The notes: a model not told the origin generated them from the sequence alone. Shown: positions 1 through 7,060, numbered from the stretch's first letter. The stretch is 9,846 nt of DNA from SZUA-217 sp034658975 (GCA_034658975.1 JAYEGJ010000084.1:1-9846), one strand, 5' to 3'. Numbers and translations: made by a program.

Positions 1-124
1 CTGCAATCGAGGCTCCGATCCGAAGACTTCCCAGGCCAGGGGCGCGAAGGACCAGGCGTCGCCCGGTGGGCGTTGGGAGGGTCTCGGAGACCGTCCCTAC
101 CAGCTCAACGATTCCTGTGAACAA
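1..124 (-). CDS. ribE: Riboflavin synthase alpha subunit, N-terminal fragment (cut by window edge)
   Basis: Riboflavin synthase converts two 6,7-dimethyl-8-ribityllumazine molecules to riboflavin plus the pyrimidine substrate, the last step of cytosolic riboflavin synthesis. The reverse complement of this end reads MFTGIVELVG at the start, the hallmark N-terminus of the family, and runs to LRIGASIA, matching the conserved 'iGdSIavnGvCLT' region where the window stops. Only 41 codons of about 200 are present. The start is TTG at 124-122, directly after the ribD stop codon TAG (127-125) with no spacer; a GAGG lies about 10 bases upstream inside ribD. Abutment with ribD implies translational coupling in a riboflavin operon that probably continues to the left with ribBA and ribH. 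The product call is firm; the TTG start is supported by the family beginning exactly at M-F-T-G. Some naming schemes call this gene ribC. Confidence 0.9.
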   Translation of the reverse strand, partial: MFTGIVELVGTVSETLPTPTGRRLVLRAPGLGSLRIGASIA

Positions 125-1171
125 CTACTGAACCTCGAAATCCACTCTGACATCTCCCTCGAGCGTATGCACCTCTGAGATGGATACCTGAATCGAATCA
201 TCAAAAGTGGCAAACGCGCCTGCGATAGGCGACATTCCTCCCCCGCCGGCGATTTGGCTTCCGATGTATACGACGCCCCTCGAGACCACCCCCGAATCCA
301 GCCAGGACCGGGCCAGGGCTGGGCCTCCCTCGACGAGGAGGTCGAGTAACCCGGCGTCGGCCAGCGCTTCGCAAGCTGCCCTCGGGTCGGGGCGACCCGT
401 CGCCCCCGCGACCTCGATCAACTCGCCCGATGGCAACGAGCGCTCGAATGCAGAAATCACGATCGGCTCCCGATCCCAGATGGCCGACGTCGTCGGAAGG
501 TCACCAGCGCCGGCGACTATGACGGCTCTTGGCTGGGCACCCCGGTAGGTCGGCAGCCGCACGTCGAGCCGTGGGTCGTCCACACGCAGGGTCCCCGAAC
601 CCACCACGACGGCATCGGCGGCGGCACGCAATGCATGCACATCCTCTCGAGCTGCGGTGTTGGTGATCCACTTCGAAGTGCCATCCAGCGCCGCTACGGC
701 TCCGTCAAGCGTCATGGCGTACTTGAGGGTGACCAAGGGCAACCCCGTCTCGCGGTGATGGAAGTAGGCCCGGTCGACGGCCTTGCCCGCCGTTTGGTCG
801 CTCGCAACGGTCACCTCGATTCCGGCGCCGCGTAACGCTTCTACGCCCCCTCCTGCAACACGCGGATCGGGGTCGATGGCGGCAACCACGACCGACGCCA
901 CACTGGCAGCGATCAGGGCGTCACTACACGGCGGAGTCAGTCCTGTGTGTGAACAGGGCTCAAGAGACACATAGACGGTGGAGCCAACGGCCGATTCCCC
1001 GGCTTGATGCAGGGCAACGACCTCGGCATGGTCGTGGCCCGGTCCAACATGAGATCCCTCACCAACGATCACACCGTCCCGCACGACGACCGCTCCTACA
1101 CGGGGGTTTGGGTGTGGGTGATGCCCCCCTGCCAGCGCCAGGGCGCGCTGCATGAAACCTCTACCCGCCAC
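125..1171 (-). CDS. ribD: Bifunctional riboflavin biosynthesis protein RibD (deaminase/reductase)
   Basis: RibD deaminates the diaminopyrimidine made by GTP cyclohydrolase II and then reduces the ribosyl side chain with NADPH, steps 2 and 3 of riboflavin synthesis. Numbered from the GTG at 1171, residues 1-140 form the cytidine-deaminase-like domain: NPRVGAVVV at 22-30, HAE at 48-50 (zinc His and catalytic Glu), and EPCSHTGLTPPC at 71-82 with zinc ligands Cys73 and Cys82. The reductase domain follows, with LKYAMTLDG at 149-157, then SKWIT and DDPRL motifs, and LLVEGGPALA near the C-terminus. The 348-residue length is normal. GTG at 1171 was chosen because relatives carry several residues before the conserved 'FM..AL.LA' (here F6-M7); ATG at 1153, preceded by GAGGT, is a credible alternative. 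The frame is open to 1273, but that would overlap the upstream regulator by 91 bases. No FMN riboswitch fits in the 11-base gap upstream. Confidence 0.95.
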   Translation of the reverse strand: MAGRGFMQRALALAGGHHPHPNPRVGAVVVRDGVIVGEGSHVGPGHDHAEVVALHQAGESAVGSTVYVSLEPCSHTGLTPPCSDALIAASVASVVVAAIDPDPRVAGGGVEALRGAGIEVTVASDQTAGKAVDRAYFHHRETGLPLVTLKYAMTLDGAVAALDGTSKWITNTAAREDVHALRAAADAVVVGSGTLRVDDPRLDVRLPTYRGAQPRAVIVAGAGDLPTTSAIWDREPIVISAFERSLPSGELIEVAGATGRPDPRAACEALADAGLLDLLVEGGPALARSWLDSGVVSRGVVYIGSQIAGGGGMSPIAGAFATFDDSIQVSISEVHTLEGDVRVDFEVQ

Positions 1172-1182
1172 TGAGGAGCCCG

Positions 1183-2112
1183 CTACGCCGTGCGGCGGTC
1201 GATGCGGTATGTGGATCCGGGCTGCTTCTTCGCGAACTCTTTCATCTCCACCGCAATCGCCGACGCCTCCCACTGGGTGCCGATATCTCGCACGTCGGTG
1301 GACGCTACACCGAGCGACAGGGAAACCACGGGGAAGGCGTAACGCTCGCCACGCCTATCGATGACCTCGATGTAGCCACGCAGGGCATCCTGGGTGTCGT
1401 AGAGATCGAGGATCCCGTCATCGAAGCGCTCGATGACCTCCTTGCAGAAGGCTTCGGACATCCCTGGCGGAATAATCATCACGAAATCGTCGCCGCCGAT
1501 GTGCCCGAGAAAGGCGTCCTTGATGCCAAGGGATTCGGCCGCCTCGGCCAGGCTGCGGGCACAGAAACGGATCACTTCGTCGCCGCGCATGAACCCGTAG
1601 TGATCGTTGAAGGCCTTGAAGTTATCCAGATCCCCGTGAACCAGGGCGAATTCGAGATCCTCGCGAACGCATTTCTCGATCTCGGCGGTGATCCTGAAGT
1701 TGCCGGGTAGACCTGTCAGCGGAGAGAGATCGCGCGCTGCCTGGGTTCGTCGCAGGACTGCTCTGACGCGGGCAGCCAACTCGGTGATGTCGAAGGGCTT
1801 TGTGATGTAGTCATCGGCACCGAGCTCCAATCCGCGCACACGGTCCTCCGGAAGGCCGCGGGCGGTCAGAAGGATTATTGGAATGTTCGCCGTGGAGGCC
1901 TGGCTGCGAAGCCTGTGCAGTGCGGTCAACCCGTCCATTCGCGGCATCATGATGTCCAGGACGATGACGTTCGGCGGATTGGAAGTCGCTTTCTGAAGGG
2001 CGTCTTCGCCGTCCACGGCGGTGTCGACCTCAAAGCCGTCCAGCTCGAGATTGATCTTCACCACCGTCAGGATGTCTGGATCGTCGTCCGCTACGAGGAC
2101 ACGCTCACTCAT
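1183..2112 (-). CDS. Response regulator: receiver domain plus GGDDF-variant GGDEF domain
   Basis: This is a 309-residue two-domain signalling protein. Residues 1-120 are a CheY-like receiver with the acidic cluster Asp9-Asp11, phospho-acceptor Asp53 in VLDIMMP, Thr83 and Lys105 in TKPF. Residues about 128-300 are a GGDEF domain: SPLTGLPGN at 130-138, GDLDNFKAFND at 160-170, YGFMRGD at 172-178, and GHIGGDDFV at 203-211. Asp161 (metal), Asn169 and Asp178 (guanine contacts) are kept, but the signature is GGDDF, not GG(D/E)EF, and no RxxD inhibitory site stands five residues before it. This variant recurs in the GGDEF superfamily; whether this member makes cyclic di-GMP, only binds nucleotide, or is inactive cannot be told from sequence. 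Its ATG overlaps the rpe stop as ATGA, with AGGG about 5 bases upstream, so it is coupled to rpe. No histidine kinase lies in the window. Confidence 0.93.
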   Translation of the reverse strand: MSERVLVADDDPDILTVVKINLELDGFEVDTAVDGEDALQKATSNPPNVIVLDIMMPRMDGLTALHRLRSQASTANIPIILLTARGLPEDRVRGLELGADDYITKPFDITELAARVRAVLRRTQAARDLSPLTGLPGNFRITAEIEKCVREDLEFALVHGDLDNFKAFNDHYGFMRGDEVIRFCARSLAEAAESLGIKDAFLGHIGGDDFVMIIPPGMSEAFCKEVIERFDDGILDLYDTQDALRGYIEVIDRRGERYAFPVVSLSLGVASTDVRDIGTQWEASAIAVEMKEFAKKQPGSTYRIDRRTA

Positions 2113-2768
2113 GTTGTCCCTACTGCCCTTCTGATTTCTTCAATTGCCGCAACGGGGTCGGTCGCCTTGAAAACGGCCGAACCAGCAACGAGCACGGAAG
2201 CCCCCGCTTCTGCAACTTGTTGTGCGTTTGCTGGAGTAACTCCTCCGTCGACCTGAATATCGGCCGACAAACCCCGGTTCTCAACCCATTCTCTTGCCGC
2301 CCGGACCTTGGGGAGGACCTCGGGAATGAATGACTGCCCCCCGAACCCCGGTTCGACGGACATGACCACAACTACATCACAAAGTTCGACATATGGCGAA
2401 ACTGCCTCGAATGGCGTCGCCGGGTTGATCACCAGCCCAACGTCCAGACCGTACGAGCGTGCGGCTTCCATGGTCGATGTCGGGTTGGGAACGGCCTCGA
2501 TGTGCACGGTCACCAGATTCCCGCCGGCTGCGGAGATCTCTTCCAGGTAGGCACCGGGGTTGGTGGTCATGATGTGGCAGTCGAAGTAGAGATCGGTAAC
2601 CGAGCGGATGGAGCGGATGACGGGTATTCCGAAGGAGATATTCGGAACGAAGTGCCCGTCCATGATGTCGAGGTGGAGCCAATCGATGTGCGCTTCGATC
2701 GCTGCAATCTCGGAGCCCAGCTTTGCGAAGTCGGCGGCCAGCAATGACGGTGCGATCTTGATGCTCAC
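2109..2768 (-). CDS. rpe: Ribulose-phosphate 3-epimerase
   Basis: Rpe interconverts D-ribulose 5-phosphate and D-xylulose 5-phosphate in the pentose phosphate pathway, as a cytosolic TIM barrel with a metal centre. Numbered from GTG at 2768, the protein has 219 residues, the usual size. It starts with the typical IAPSLLAADF at 5-14. Metal-site residues are His32 and Asp34 in LHLDIMDG, His65 in CHIM, and Asp174 in QVDGGV. VPNISFG (41-47) and EPGFGGQSF (139-147, the phosphate-side loop) are also present. The open frame continues upstream to 2939, but that stretch overlaps the end of fmt and does not resemble the family. There is no Shine-Dalgarno site before the GTG; a TACACT box lies 9 bases upstream (see the separate entry). 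In many actinobacteria rsmB stands between fmt and rpe; here only 52 bases separate them. Ribulose 5-phosphate feeds riboflavin synthesis, which fits the nearby rib genes. Confidence 0.96.
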   Translation of the reverse strand: MSIKIAPSLLAADFAKLGSEIAAIEAHIDWLHLDIMDGHFVPNISFGIPVIRSIRSVTDLYFDCHIMTTNPGAYLEEISAAGGNLVTVHIEAVPNPTSTMEAARSYGLDVGLVINPATPFEAVSPYVELCDVVVVMSVEPGFGGQSFIPEVLPKVRAAREWVENRGLSADIQVDGGVTPANAQQVAEAGASVLVAGSAVFKATDPVAAIEEIRRAVGTT

Positions 2769-2777
2769 GAGGCCCAG

Positions 2778-2783
2778 AGTGTA
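2778..2783 (-). promoter_or_regulatory. Candidate -10 box for leaderless rpe transcript
   Basis: On the minus strand the hexamer TACACT fits the actinobacterial TANNNT -10 consensus and ends 9 bases before the GTG start of rpe. No convincing -35 and no Shine-Dalgarno site are visible in the 52-base fmt-rpe gap. A -10 box at this distance would place the transcript start at or within a few bases of the GTG, giving a leaderless message. A six-base match with four free positions is weak alone; the missing ribosome site and the matching arrangement at metK raise its value. Confidence 0.35.
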
Positions 2784-2820
2784 CGAGCCGTAGGTGGCGG
2801 TTGTGTGCAGCTGATACCGC

Positions 2821-3735
2821 TCAAGACACCGCTCCCGATGTCCTTCTCGATCCGCGAGCCCAATCGACGCCGGCCCGTGGCGTCTTCCCCGGCGGCTGGA
2901 GTTCGACGAGAACCAGCCCACCGTCGGAGCAACCCACAACGGGCACTCCCCGATCGATCACCCACGTGCCTGGCTCCGGTTCCAAAGTCGATGCCTCCAC
3001 CGACAGGATCTTGAACACTTCATCGTCGATGACAAGGGTCGCCCCCGGGGATGGATTGAGGGCCCGCACCCGATTGACAGTCGTCTCCCTCGATTCCTCC
3101 AGCAGGATGCGACGATCCGATGCCGACAGCTTCGTGGCATACGTCGAACCCTCTTCGACCTGACTTTCCGGCATCAAGGAGCCATCTACATAGGCGGGGA
3201 GGACGGTTCCGAGAAGACGGGCGCCGACATTGGCGAGCACATCTGTGAGTTGGCCCCCGGTGATCGTCTTGTCGATATCCACGCCCTGTGCGGTCAGGAC
3301 GGGACCGGTGTCGAGCCCTTCGTCGATGGTGATGATCGTCACGCCCGTCATCGAGTCTCCTGCCATCAATGCACGCTCGACGGGCGCGGCCCCACGCCAC
3401 CGTGGAAGCAAAGAGAAGTGAACGTTGACGAAACCCAGTGTGGGGACGGCCAGCATCTCGCCCGTCAAGATTCGCCCGTATGCCACGACGACCCCCACGT
3501 CGAATGGCGCCGCATCCCGGATGGCGGCGTCGAGCTCCTGTCGGGTTTCCGGCTGGGTCACCTGAACGCCCAGATCGAGTGCTGCCTCCTTGACCGGCGG
3601 AGGCATCGCTCTTCCGCTGCGCCCTCTCGGCCTGTCCGGTTGGGTGATCACCAACCCGACGTCGTGCGATTTGGCAAGTTCCACGAGGGTCGGGACGGCG
3701 GCCGACGGGGTCCCCAGAAAGACAATCCTCGTCAT
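2821..3735 (-). CDS. fmt: Methionyl-tRNA formyltransferase
   Basis: Fmt transfers a formyl group from 10-formyltetrahydrofolate to Met-tRNA(fMet), making the initiator tRNA used in bacterial translation. The 304-residue protein begins MTRIVFLGTPSAAVPTL, the usual N-terminus. The catalytic triad is Asn104, His106 (in NVHFSLLPRWRG, 104-115) and Asp142 (in DEGLDTGPV). The tRNA-contacting loop near GRSGRAMPPPVKEAA (38-52) is recognisable. The C-terminal OB-like domain follows from about residue 205, with RALNPSPGA inside it. The ATG overlaps the def stop as ATGA, and GAGGGG just upstream can serve as the ribosome site, so fmt is coupled to def. The pairing is functional: Def removes the formyl group that Fmt adds. 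His106 is followed by Phe where most homologues have Ala, a minor variation. There is no sign of damage. Confidence 0.97.
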   Translation of the reverse strand: MTRIVFLGTPSAAVPTLVELAKSHDVGLVITQPDRPRGRSGRAMPPPVKEAALDLGVQVTQPETRQELDAAIRDAAPFDVGVVVAYGRILTGEMLAVPTLGFVNVHFSLLPRWRGAAPVERALMAGDSMTGVTIITIDEGLDTGPVLTAQGVDIDKTITGGQLTDVLANVGARLLGTVLPAYVDGSLMPESQVEEGSTYATKLSASDRRILLEESRETTVNRVRALNPSPGATLVIDDEVFKILSVEASTLEPEPGTWVIDRGVPVVGCSDGGLVLVELQPPGKTPRAGVDWARGSRRTSGAVS

Positions 3736-4232
3736 GGCCCCTCGAGCGTCTCTTCCCTGATCTCCTTCAGCGCACGCTTCCTCTCCCGCTTCGGAAGACG
3801 GTCAATGAGTATTAGCCCATCGAGGTGATCGACCTCATGCTGGAGGATCCGTCCCAACAGACCGTCACCCGCATACTCGACCTCGTTCCCGTCGAGATCC
3901 AAGGCGACCACCCTCGCAAACCCCGATCGAATGATGTTCCAGTAGTGCCCGGGAACCGAAAGGCAACCCTCCTCGTACTCGAACTCGCCACTTCGGTCGA
4001 CGATCTGCGGGTTGATCATCACCCTGGGGCCCAACTCGTCCTGGGCGTCGAAAACGGCGATTCGTCTGGGGATTCCTATCTGGTTGGCCGCGAGACCGAC
4101 ACCAGGAGCGTCGTACATGGTTTCGATCATGTCATTGACGAGGTTACGGACCGTGTCGTCGATCTCTTCGACCGGGTTGGTCTCGAGGCGAAGGACGGGG
4201 TCGCCAAACGTTCTGATTGGATATAGAGCCAT
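3732..4232 (-). CDS. def: Peptide deformylase
   Basis: Def is a metallo-hydrolase that removes the N-formyl group from nascent proteins at the ribosome exit. The 166-residue protein holds all three family motifs: GVGLAANQIG at 44-53 (Gln51 in the oxyanion hole), EGCLSVPG at 88-95 (metal ligand Cys90), and QHEVDHLDG at 131-139 (ligands His132 and His136, catalytic Glu133). The short acidic and basic tail after about residue 145 is normal for the type I enzyme. It follows the priA-like gene by 36 bases and overlaps fmt by 4. No Shine-Dalgarno site is visible before its ATG; the bases just upstream read AACTGATAACGCGC. Initiation may therefore depend on coupling or on a short-leader transcript, but no clear promoter box at the spacing seen for rpe and metK is present. 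Confidence 0.97.
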   Translation of the reverse strand: MALYPIRTFGDPVLRLETNPVEEIDDTVRNLVNDMIETMYDAPGVGLAANQIGIPRRIAVFDAQDELGPRVMINPQIVDRSGEFEYEEGCLSVPGHYWNIIRSGFARVVALDLDGNEVEYAGDGLLGRILQHEVDHLDGLILIDRLPKRERKRALKEIREETLEGP

Positions 4233-4268
4233 GCGCGTTATCAGTTGGGGAGTCCGGGAGCGTAGCGC

Positions 4269-5909
4269 TCATAGATCAATCGGATCCACGTCGATTCTCA
4301 GGGTTGCCCCGGCGCCGCGCCAGGCGGTCGCCATCTTCCTGAGGGTTCTTCTCGCCGGGGCCAGATCCCCCTGAAGCAACCATCTCCTACCGGACTCCAC
4401 TTCAACGGGCCCGACGACAATGGCACCCTCGATGGAGCTCAATTGGCCTGCAACCCCTTCGGGGATCTCGCCCCGGATCTCGACAGCGACCATTTCAGTG
4501 CTCGGCGGGAGGCCTCCCCGACTCCGTTCCACCAGAACTCGCTCCAGATAGGGCAAGGGATCCCCCTTTCTGAGAGCCTCCGCCAGATCAGAATTCACAT
4601 CCATTGTTTGCACCATCATTCGATGCCCGCTCCCCGCCTTTAAAGCGTTGGCAACGCGGGCGAGCACGCGTAACGTCTCTTCGCTGGTGCGATAGCCCCG
4701 TCCCAGCATCATTCCATCGGGATTGGCCGCCACCACAAGCGACACGGGTTGCAGGCCGGCGATGTCTCTTTCCGTTCCGACGGTGATCGGTCGACCGCTC
4801 CCCGCCACCCCGGCGGAAGGGGCACCTAATCGGGCATTCGCTTCCTTGATGACTTCATCCACCATCCGATGAGTGGTGTGCAGGAAAGACCGCTGGCCGG
4901 AGTCGGTGATCGCTTTCAGGGCCGCGCTCACCGCCGGCGCGAGCAAACCCGAGCCGGGGGGCTCGAGTGAGCGATCGACGATCTCGACCAACGGCCATGC
5001 TCGATTGGCAACCATCGTCGTTTCGGCGCCCGTGGCGAGAATCTCGACGCTCGGCGTGGGCCCGAAGAACACCGTAGTGAACCCTTCAAGGAGTGATCGG
5101 CGCCGGATGACTTCGCGCACGTGGAGCGTCGGAGTCTGCCGGTCCTTCATTGAACGGCGTCCTTCTTCAAGGACCACGACCAGGCCCAACGACGCAATCG
5201 ACCACGTCGCCGTGCGCGGCGTTCCAACAATCAGGGTTCCGGGTGCCTGTGCCCTCTCCCAAGCGCGAGTGAGTTCGGCGTCGACCCCCCCGGCTACTTC
5301 GATGACCGGGACACTGAGACCTTCACGGGCTTGGCTGCCAATGGAGACCACTTCGGCTGCAGACCCGGCGATAACGAGAGCACTCCTTCCGGCGTGGAAG
5401 AGAGGTGACAGCGCCGGCAGCCATTCCAATGATTGCCATCTACCCAACATGGCCTGGGTCGGGCGCTTTCTGCCCGCAGCAACGTCAAGAGCCACCGCCC
5501 GCAAAGGATGGGCCCGGCGGCCGACAGGAAGCGACTGGCCTTCGTCCGAAGAACGTGATGACAGATCGGATTGCGGAGTGCTCTTCGGCAGATTCGGCGG
5601 CGTCGCCTTGGCAAGCAGAACCGACACTGGGGCGACGTAGTGAGATGCGGCCCAGCGAAGGCTCTCGAACAAGGGGCCATCGAAGACCGGCTGCGATCCG
5701 GACACCCCGGAGATCTCCTTGAGAGCGTCAGGGTCACCGACACCGAGCTCGACTACCCACCCCCGCACACGCCTGCCCCCCAAAGGCACTCGCACAATGG
5801 ATCCGATCTCCAGAAGATCGGCCAGCCGATCAGGGACGGAATACCAGAAACCGCCGTCGACGGGGAAGGTTGGAACATTGGGGACTACACGGGCAGCCGG
5901 AACGGTCAG
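4269..5909 (-). CDS. priA: PriA-like primosomal protein N', helicase motifs lost; probable CTG start
   Basis: PriA normally recognises stalled forks and reloads the replisome. Numbered from CTG at 5909, the protein has 546 residues. Residues 5-60 match the PriA 3'-DNA-binding domain: AARVVP (5-10), FWYSVPD (21-27) and VRVPLGGRRVRGWVVELG (39-56). Later landmarks are VGTPRTA (228-234, canonical VGTRSA), VVVLEEGRRSMKD (245-257, where DEEH-type Walker B would be), FFGPTPSVE (281-289) and PYLERVLVERSRGGLPP (453-469). No Walker A GxGKT is present and there is not one cysteine, so both zinc sites are absent. Loss of ATPase motifs is known in actinobacterial PriA; complete loss of the zinc-binding cysteines is more extreme. 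The first normal start codon is GTG at 5795 (residue 39), which would discard a conserved half-domain. CTG at 5909 overlaps the metK stop as CTGA and follows an in-frame stop at 5945-5943. It probably acts as a DNA-binding scaffold. Confidence 0.85.
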   Translation of the reverse strand: MTVPAARVVPNVPTFPVDGGFWYSVPDRLADLLEIGSIVRVPLGGRRVRGWVVELGVGDPDALKEISGVSGSQPVFDGPLFESLRWAASHYVAPVSVLLAKATPPNLPKSTPQSDLSSRSSDEGQSLPVGRRAHPLRAVALDVAAGRKRPTQAMLGRWQSLEWLPALSPLFHAGRSALVIAGSAAEVVSIGSQAREGLSVPVIEVAGGVDAELTRAWERAQAPGTLIVGTPRTATWSIASLGLVVVLEEGRRSMKDRQTPTLHVREVIRRRSLLEGFTTVFFGPTPSVEILATGAETTMVANRAWPLVEIVDRSLEPPGSGLLAPAVSAALKAITDSGQRSFLHTTHRMVDEVIKEANARLGAPSAGVAGSGRPITVGTERDIAGLQPVSLVVAANPDGMMLGRGYRTSEETLRVLARVANALKAGSGHRMMVQTMDVNSDLAEALRKGDPLPYLERVLVERSRGGLPPSTEMVAVEIRGEIPEGVAGQLSSIEGAIVVGPVEVESGRRWLLQGDLAPARRTLRKMATAWRGAGATLRIDVDPIDL

Positions 5910-7045
5910 AGGCCGGCCGCCGTCCGAATGTCGTCGACTCGATCAAGTCGCTCCCACGTAAATTCGGGCCGTCCGAAATGGCCGTAGGCCGCCGTCGGGC
6001 TGAAAATGGGAGAGGTCAGGTCCAGTGTGTTGATGATCGAAGCCGGCCGGAAGTCGAATACTTCGGTAACGATGCTCTCGATCTTTTCGGGGTCTATGTG
6101 CTCGGTTCCGAACGTCTCGACGTGGACGGAGAATGGCTCAGGGTGCCCGATGGCATACGAAAGCTGGATCTCGAGGCGGTCGGCCGTGCCGGCCGATACC
6201 AGATTCTTCGCCGCCCACCGTGCGGCATACGCCGCTGAGCGATCCACCTTGGTGGCGTCCTTACCCGAGAAGGCGCCCCCTCCGTGGCGTGCGTAGCCGC
6301 CGTAAGTGTCGACGATGATCTTCCTGCCGGTGAGGCCGGTGTCTGCGACCGGGCCTCCGATCACGAAACGACCGCTCGGGTTGAAAATGAACTCGAGACT
6401 TGGCGCGGCCAACTCGGCAGGGATCACCTCGTTGACGACCTTCTCCAGCACTTCTGCCCTCATCTCCCCGAATTCCACGTTCTCGGCGTGATGGGTCGAG
6501 ATGAGGACCTTCTCCACTGCAACAGGGCGTTGCCCCTCGTAGCGAACCATCACCTGGGTCTTGCCGTCAGGCCGGAGATAACCCAATTCGCCGCTCTTGC
6601 GAACCTCGGCGAGGCGCTGGGCTATTCGGTGCGCGGTTTGGATGGGAAGTGGCATGAGGGTATCGGTCTCGTTCACCGCGAATCCGAACATCAGGCCCTG
6701 GTCGCCGGCGCCCATGTCTCGATCGACACCGGCGGCAATGTCGGCGCTCTGGCCATGGATCCGACGTTGTACTTCGAGATCATCAGCCGAAAAACCGGGA
6801 TCGAACCCGTTGTAGCCGATGTCACGAATGGTGTCCCTGGTGATCGACTCGATGTCGAGCAATTCAGCCTCGGAGCTCTCACCGCCGACCACAGCCAAAT
6901 TCGTCGTGACAAAGGTCTCGCAGGCAACTCTTGCCCACGGGTTGATGGTGAGCGCCGCGTCGAGGACCGCGTCGGAGATTGCGTCTGCCACCTTGTCGGG
7001 GTGCCCCTCGGTCACCGATTCGGATGTGAAGTAGAACGATCTCAC
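5906..7045 (-). CDS. metK: S-adenosylmethionine synthetase
   Basis: MetK makes S-adenosylmethionine from methionine and ATP, the methyl donor of the cell; it is a cytosolic homotetramer needing magnesium and potassium. The 379-residue protein has FTSESVTEGHPDK at 6-18 (methionine and ATP site, His15, Asp17), GAGDQGLMFG at 112-121 (the first family signature), DTYGG at 246-250 and GGGAFSGKD at 255-263 (the phosphate-binding second signature). It is full length with no changed key residue that I can see. The start is GTG at 7045, 12 bases after coaBC. No Shine-Dalgarno site precedes it (the gap is CCTCCC-rich, the wrong sense), but a TAACCT box sits 9 bases before the GTG. No SAM riboswitch can fit in the 12-base gap. 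Its stop overlaps the proposed CTG start of the priA-like gene. Confidence 0.98.
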   Translation of the reverse strand: MRSFYFTSESVTEGHPDKVADAISDAVLDAALTINPWARVACETFVTTNLAVVGGESSEAELLDIESITRDTIRDIGYNGFDPGFSADDLEVQRRIHGQSADIAAGVDRDMGAGDQGLMFGFAVNETDTLMPLPIQTAHRIAQRLAEVRKSGELGYLRPDGKTQVMVRYEGQRPVAVEKVLISTHHAENVEFGEMRAEVLEKVVNEVIPAELAAPSLEFIFNPSGRFVIGGPVADTGLTGRKIIVDTYGGYARHGGGAFSGKDATKVDRSAAYAARWAAKNLVSAGTADRLEIQLSYAIGHPEPFSVHVETFGTEHIDPEKIESIVTEVFDFRPASIINTLDLTSPIFSPTAAYGHFGRPEFTWERLDRVDDIRTAAGL

Positions 7046-7054
7046 TGAAGCGGG

Positions 7055-7060
7055 AGGTTA
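7055..7060 (-). promoter_or_regulatory. Candidate -10 box for leaderless metK transcript
   Basis: The minus-strand hexamer TAACCT fits TANNNT and ends 9 bases before the metK GTG. Its first three bases are the TAA stop codon of coaBC. No -35 is obvious and no Shine-Dalgarno site is present. The spacing to the start codon is the same as for TACACT before rpe. The stop codon contributes part of the match, so this could be chance. Confidence 0.3.

Noticed and set aside
1172..1182. FMN riboswitch upstream of ribD
   Set aside because: Only 11 bases separate the regulator gene from ribD, far too short for the RFN element, and no conserved element is visible.
2769..2939. N-terminal extension of rpe to 2939
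   Set aside because: Would overlap fmt by 119 bases and adds 57 residues with no similarity to the family; rpe proteins start at the GTG 2768 position.
3250..3828. 192-codon open frame on the plus strand
   Set aside because: Antisense to fmt and the end of def, which are both firmly identified.
4873..5640. 255-codon open frame on the plus strand
   Set aside because: Antisense to the priA-like gene; Ser/Arg/Pro-rich composition typical of shadow frames, with no recognisable domain.
6284..7048. 254-codon open frame on the plus strand
   Set aside because: Lies antisense to metK, which has complete family motifs; the predicted protein resembles nothing known and is a high-GC shadow frame.
7046..7057. 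SAM riboswitch upstream of metK
   Set aside because: The gap to coaBC is 12 bases, so no riboswitch can fit.
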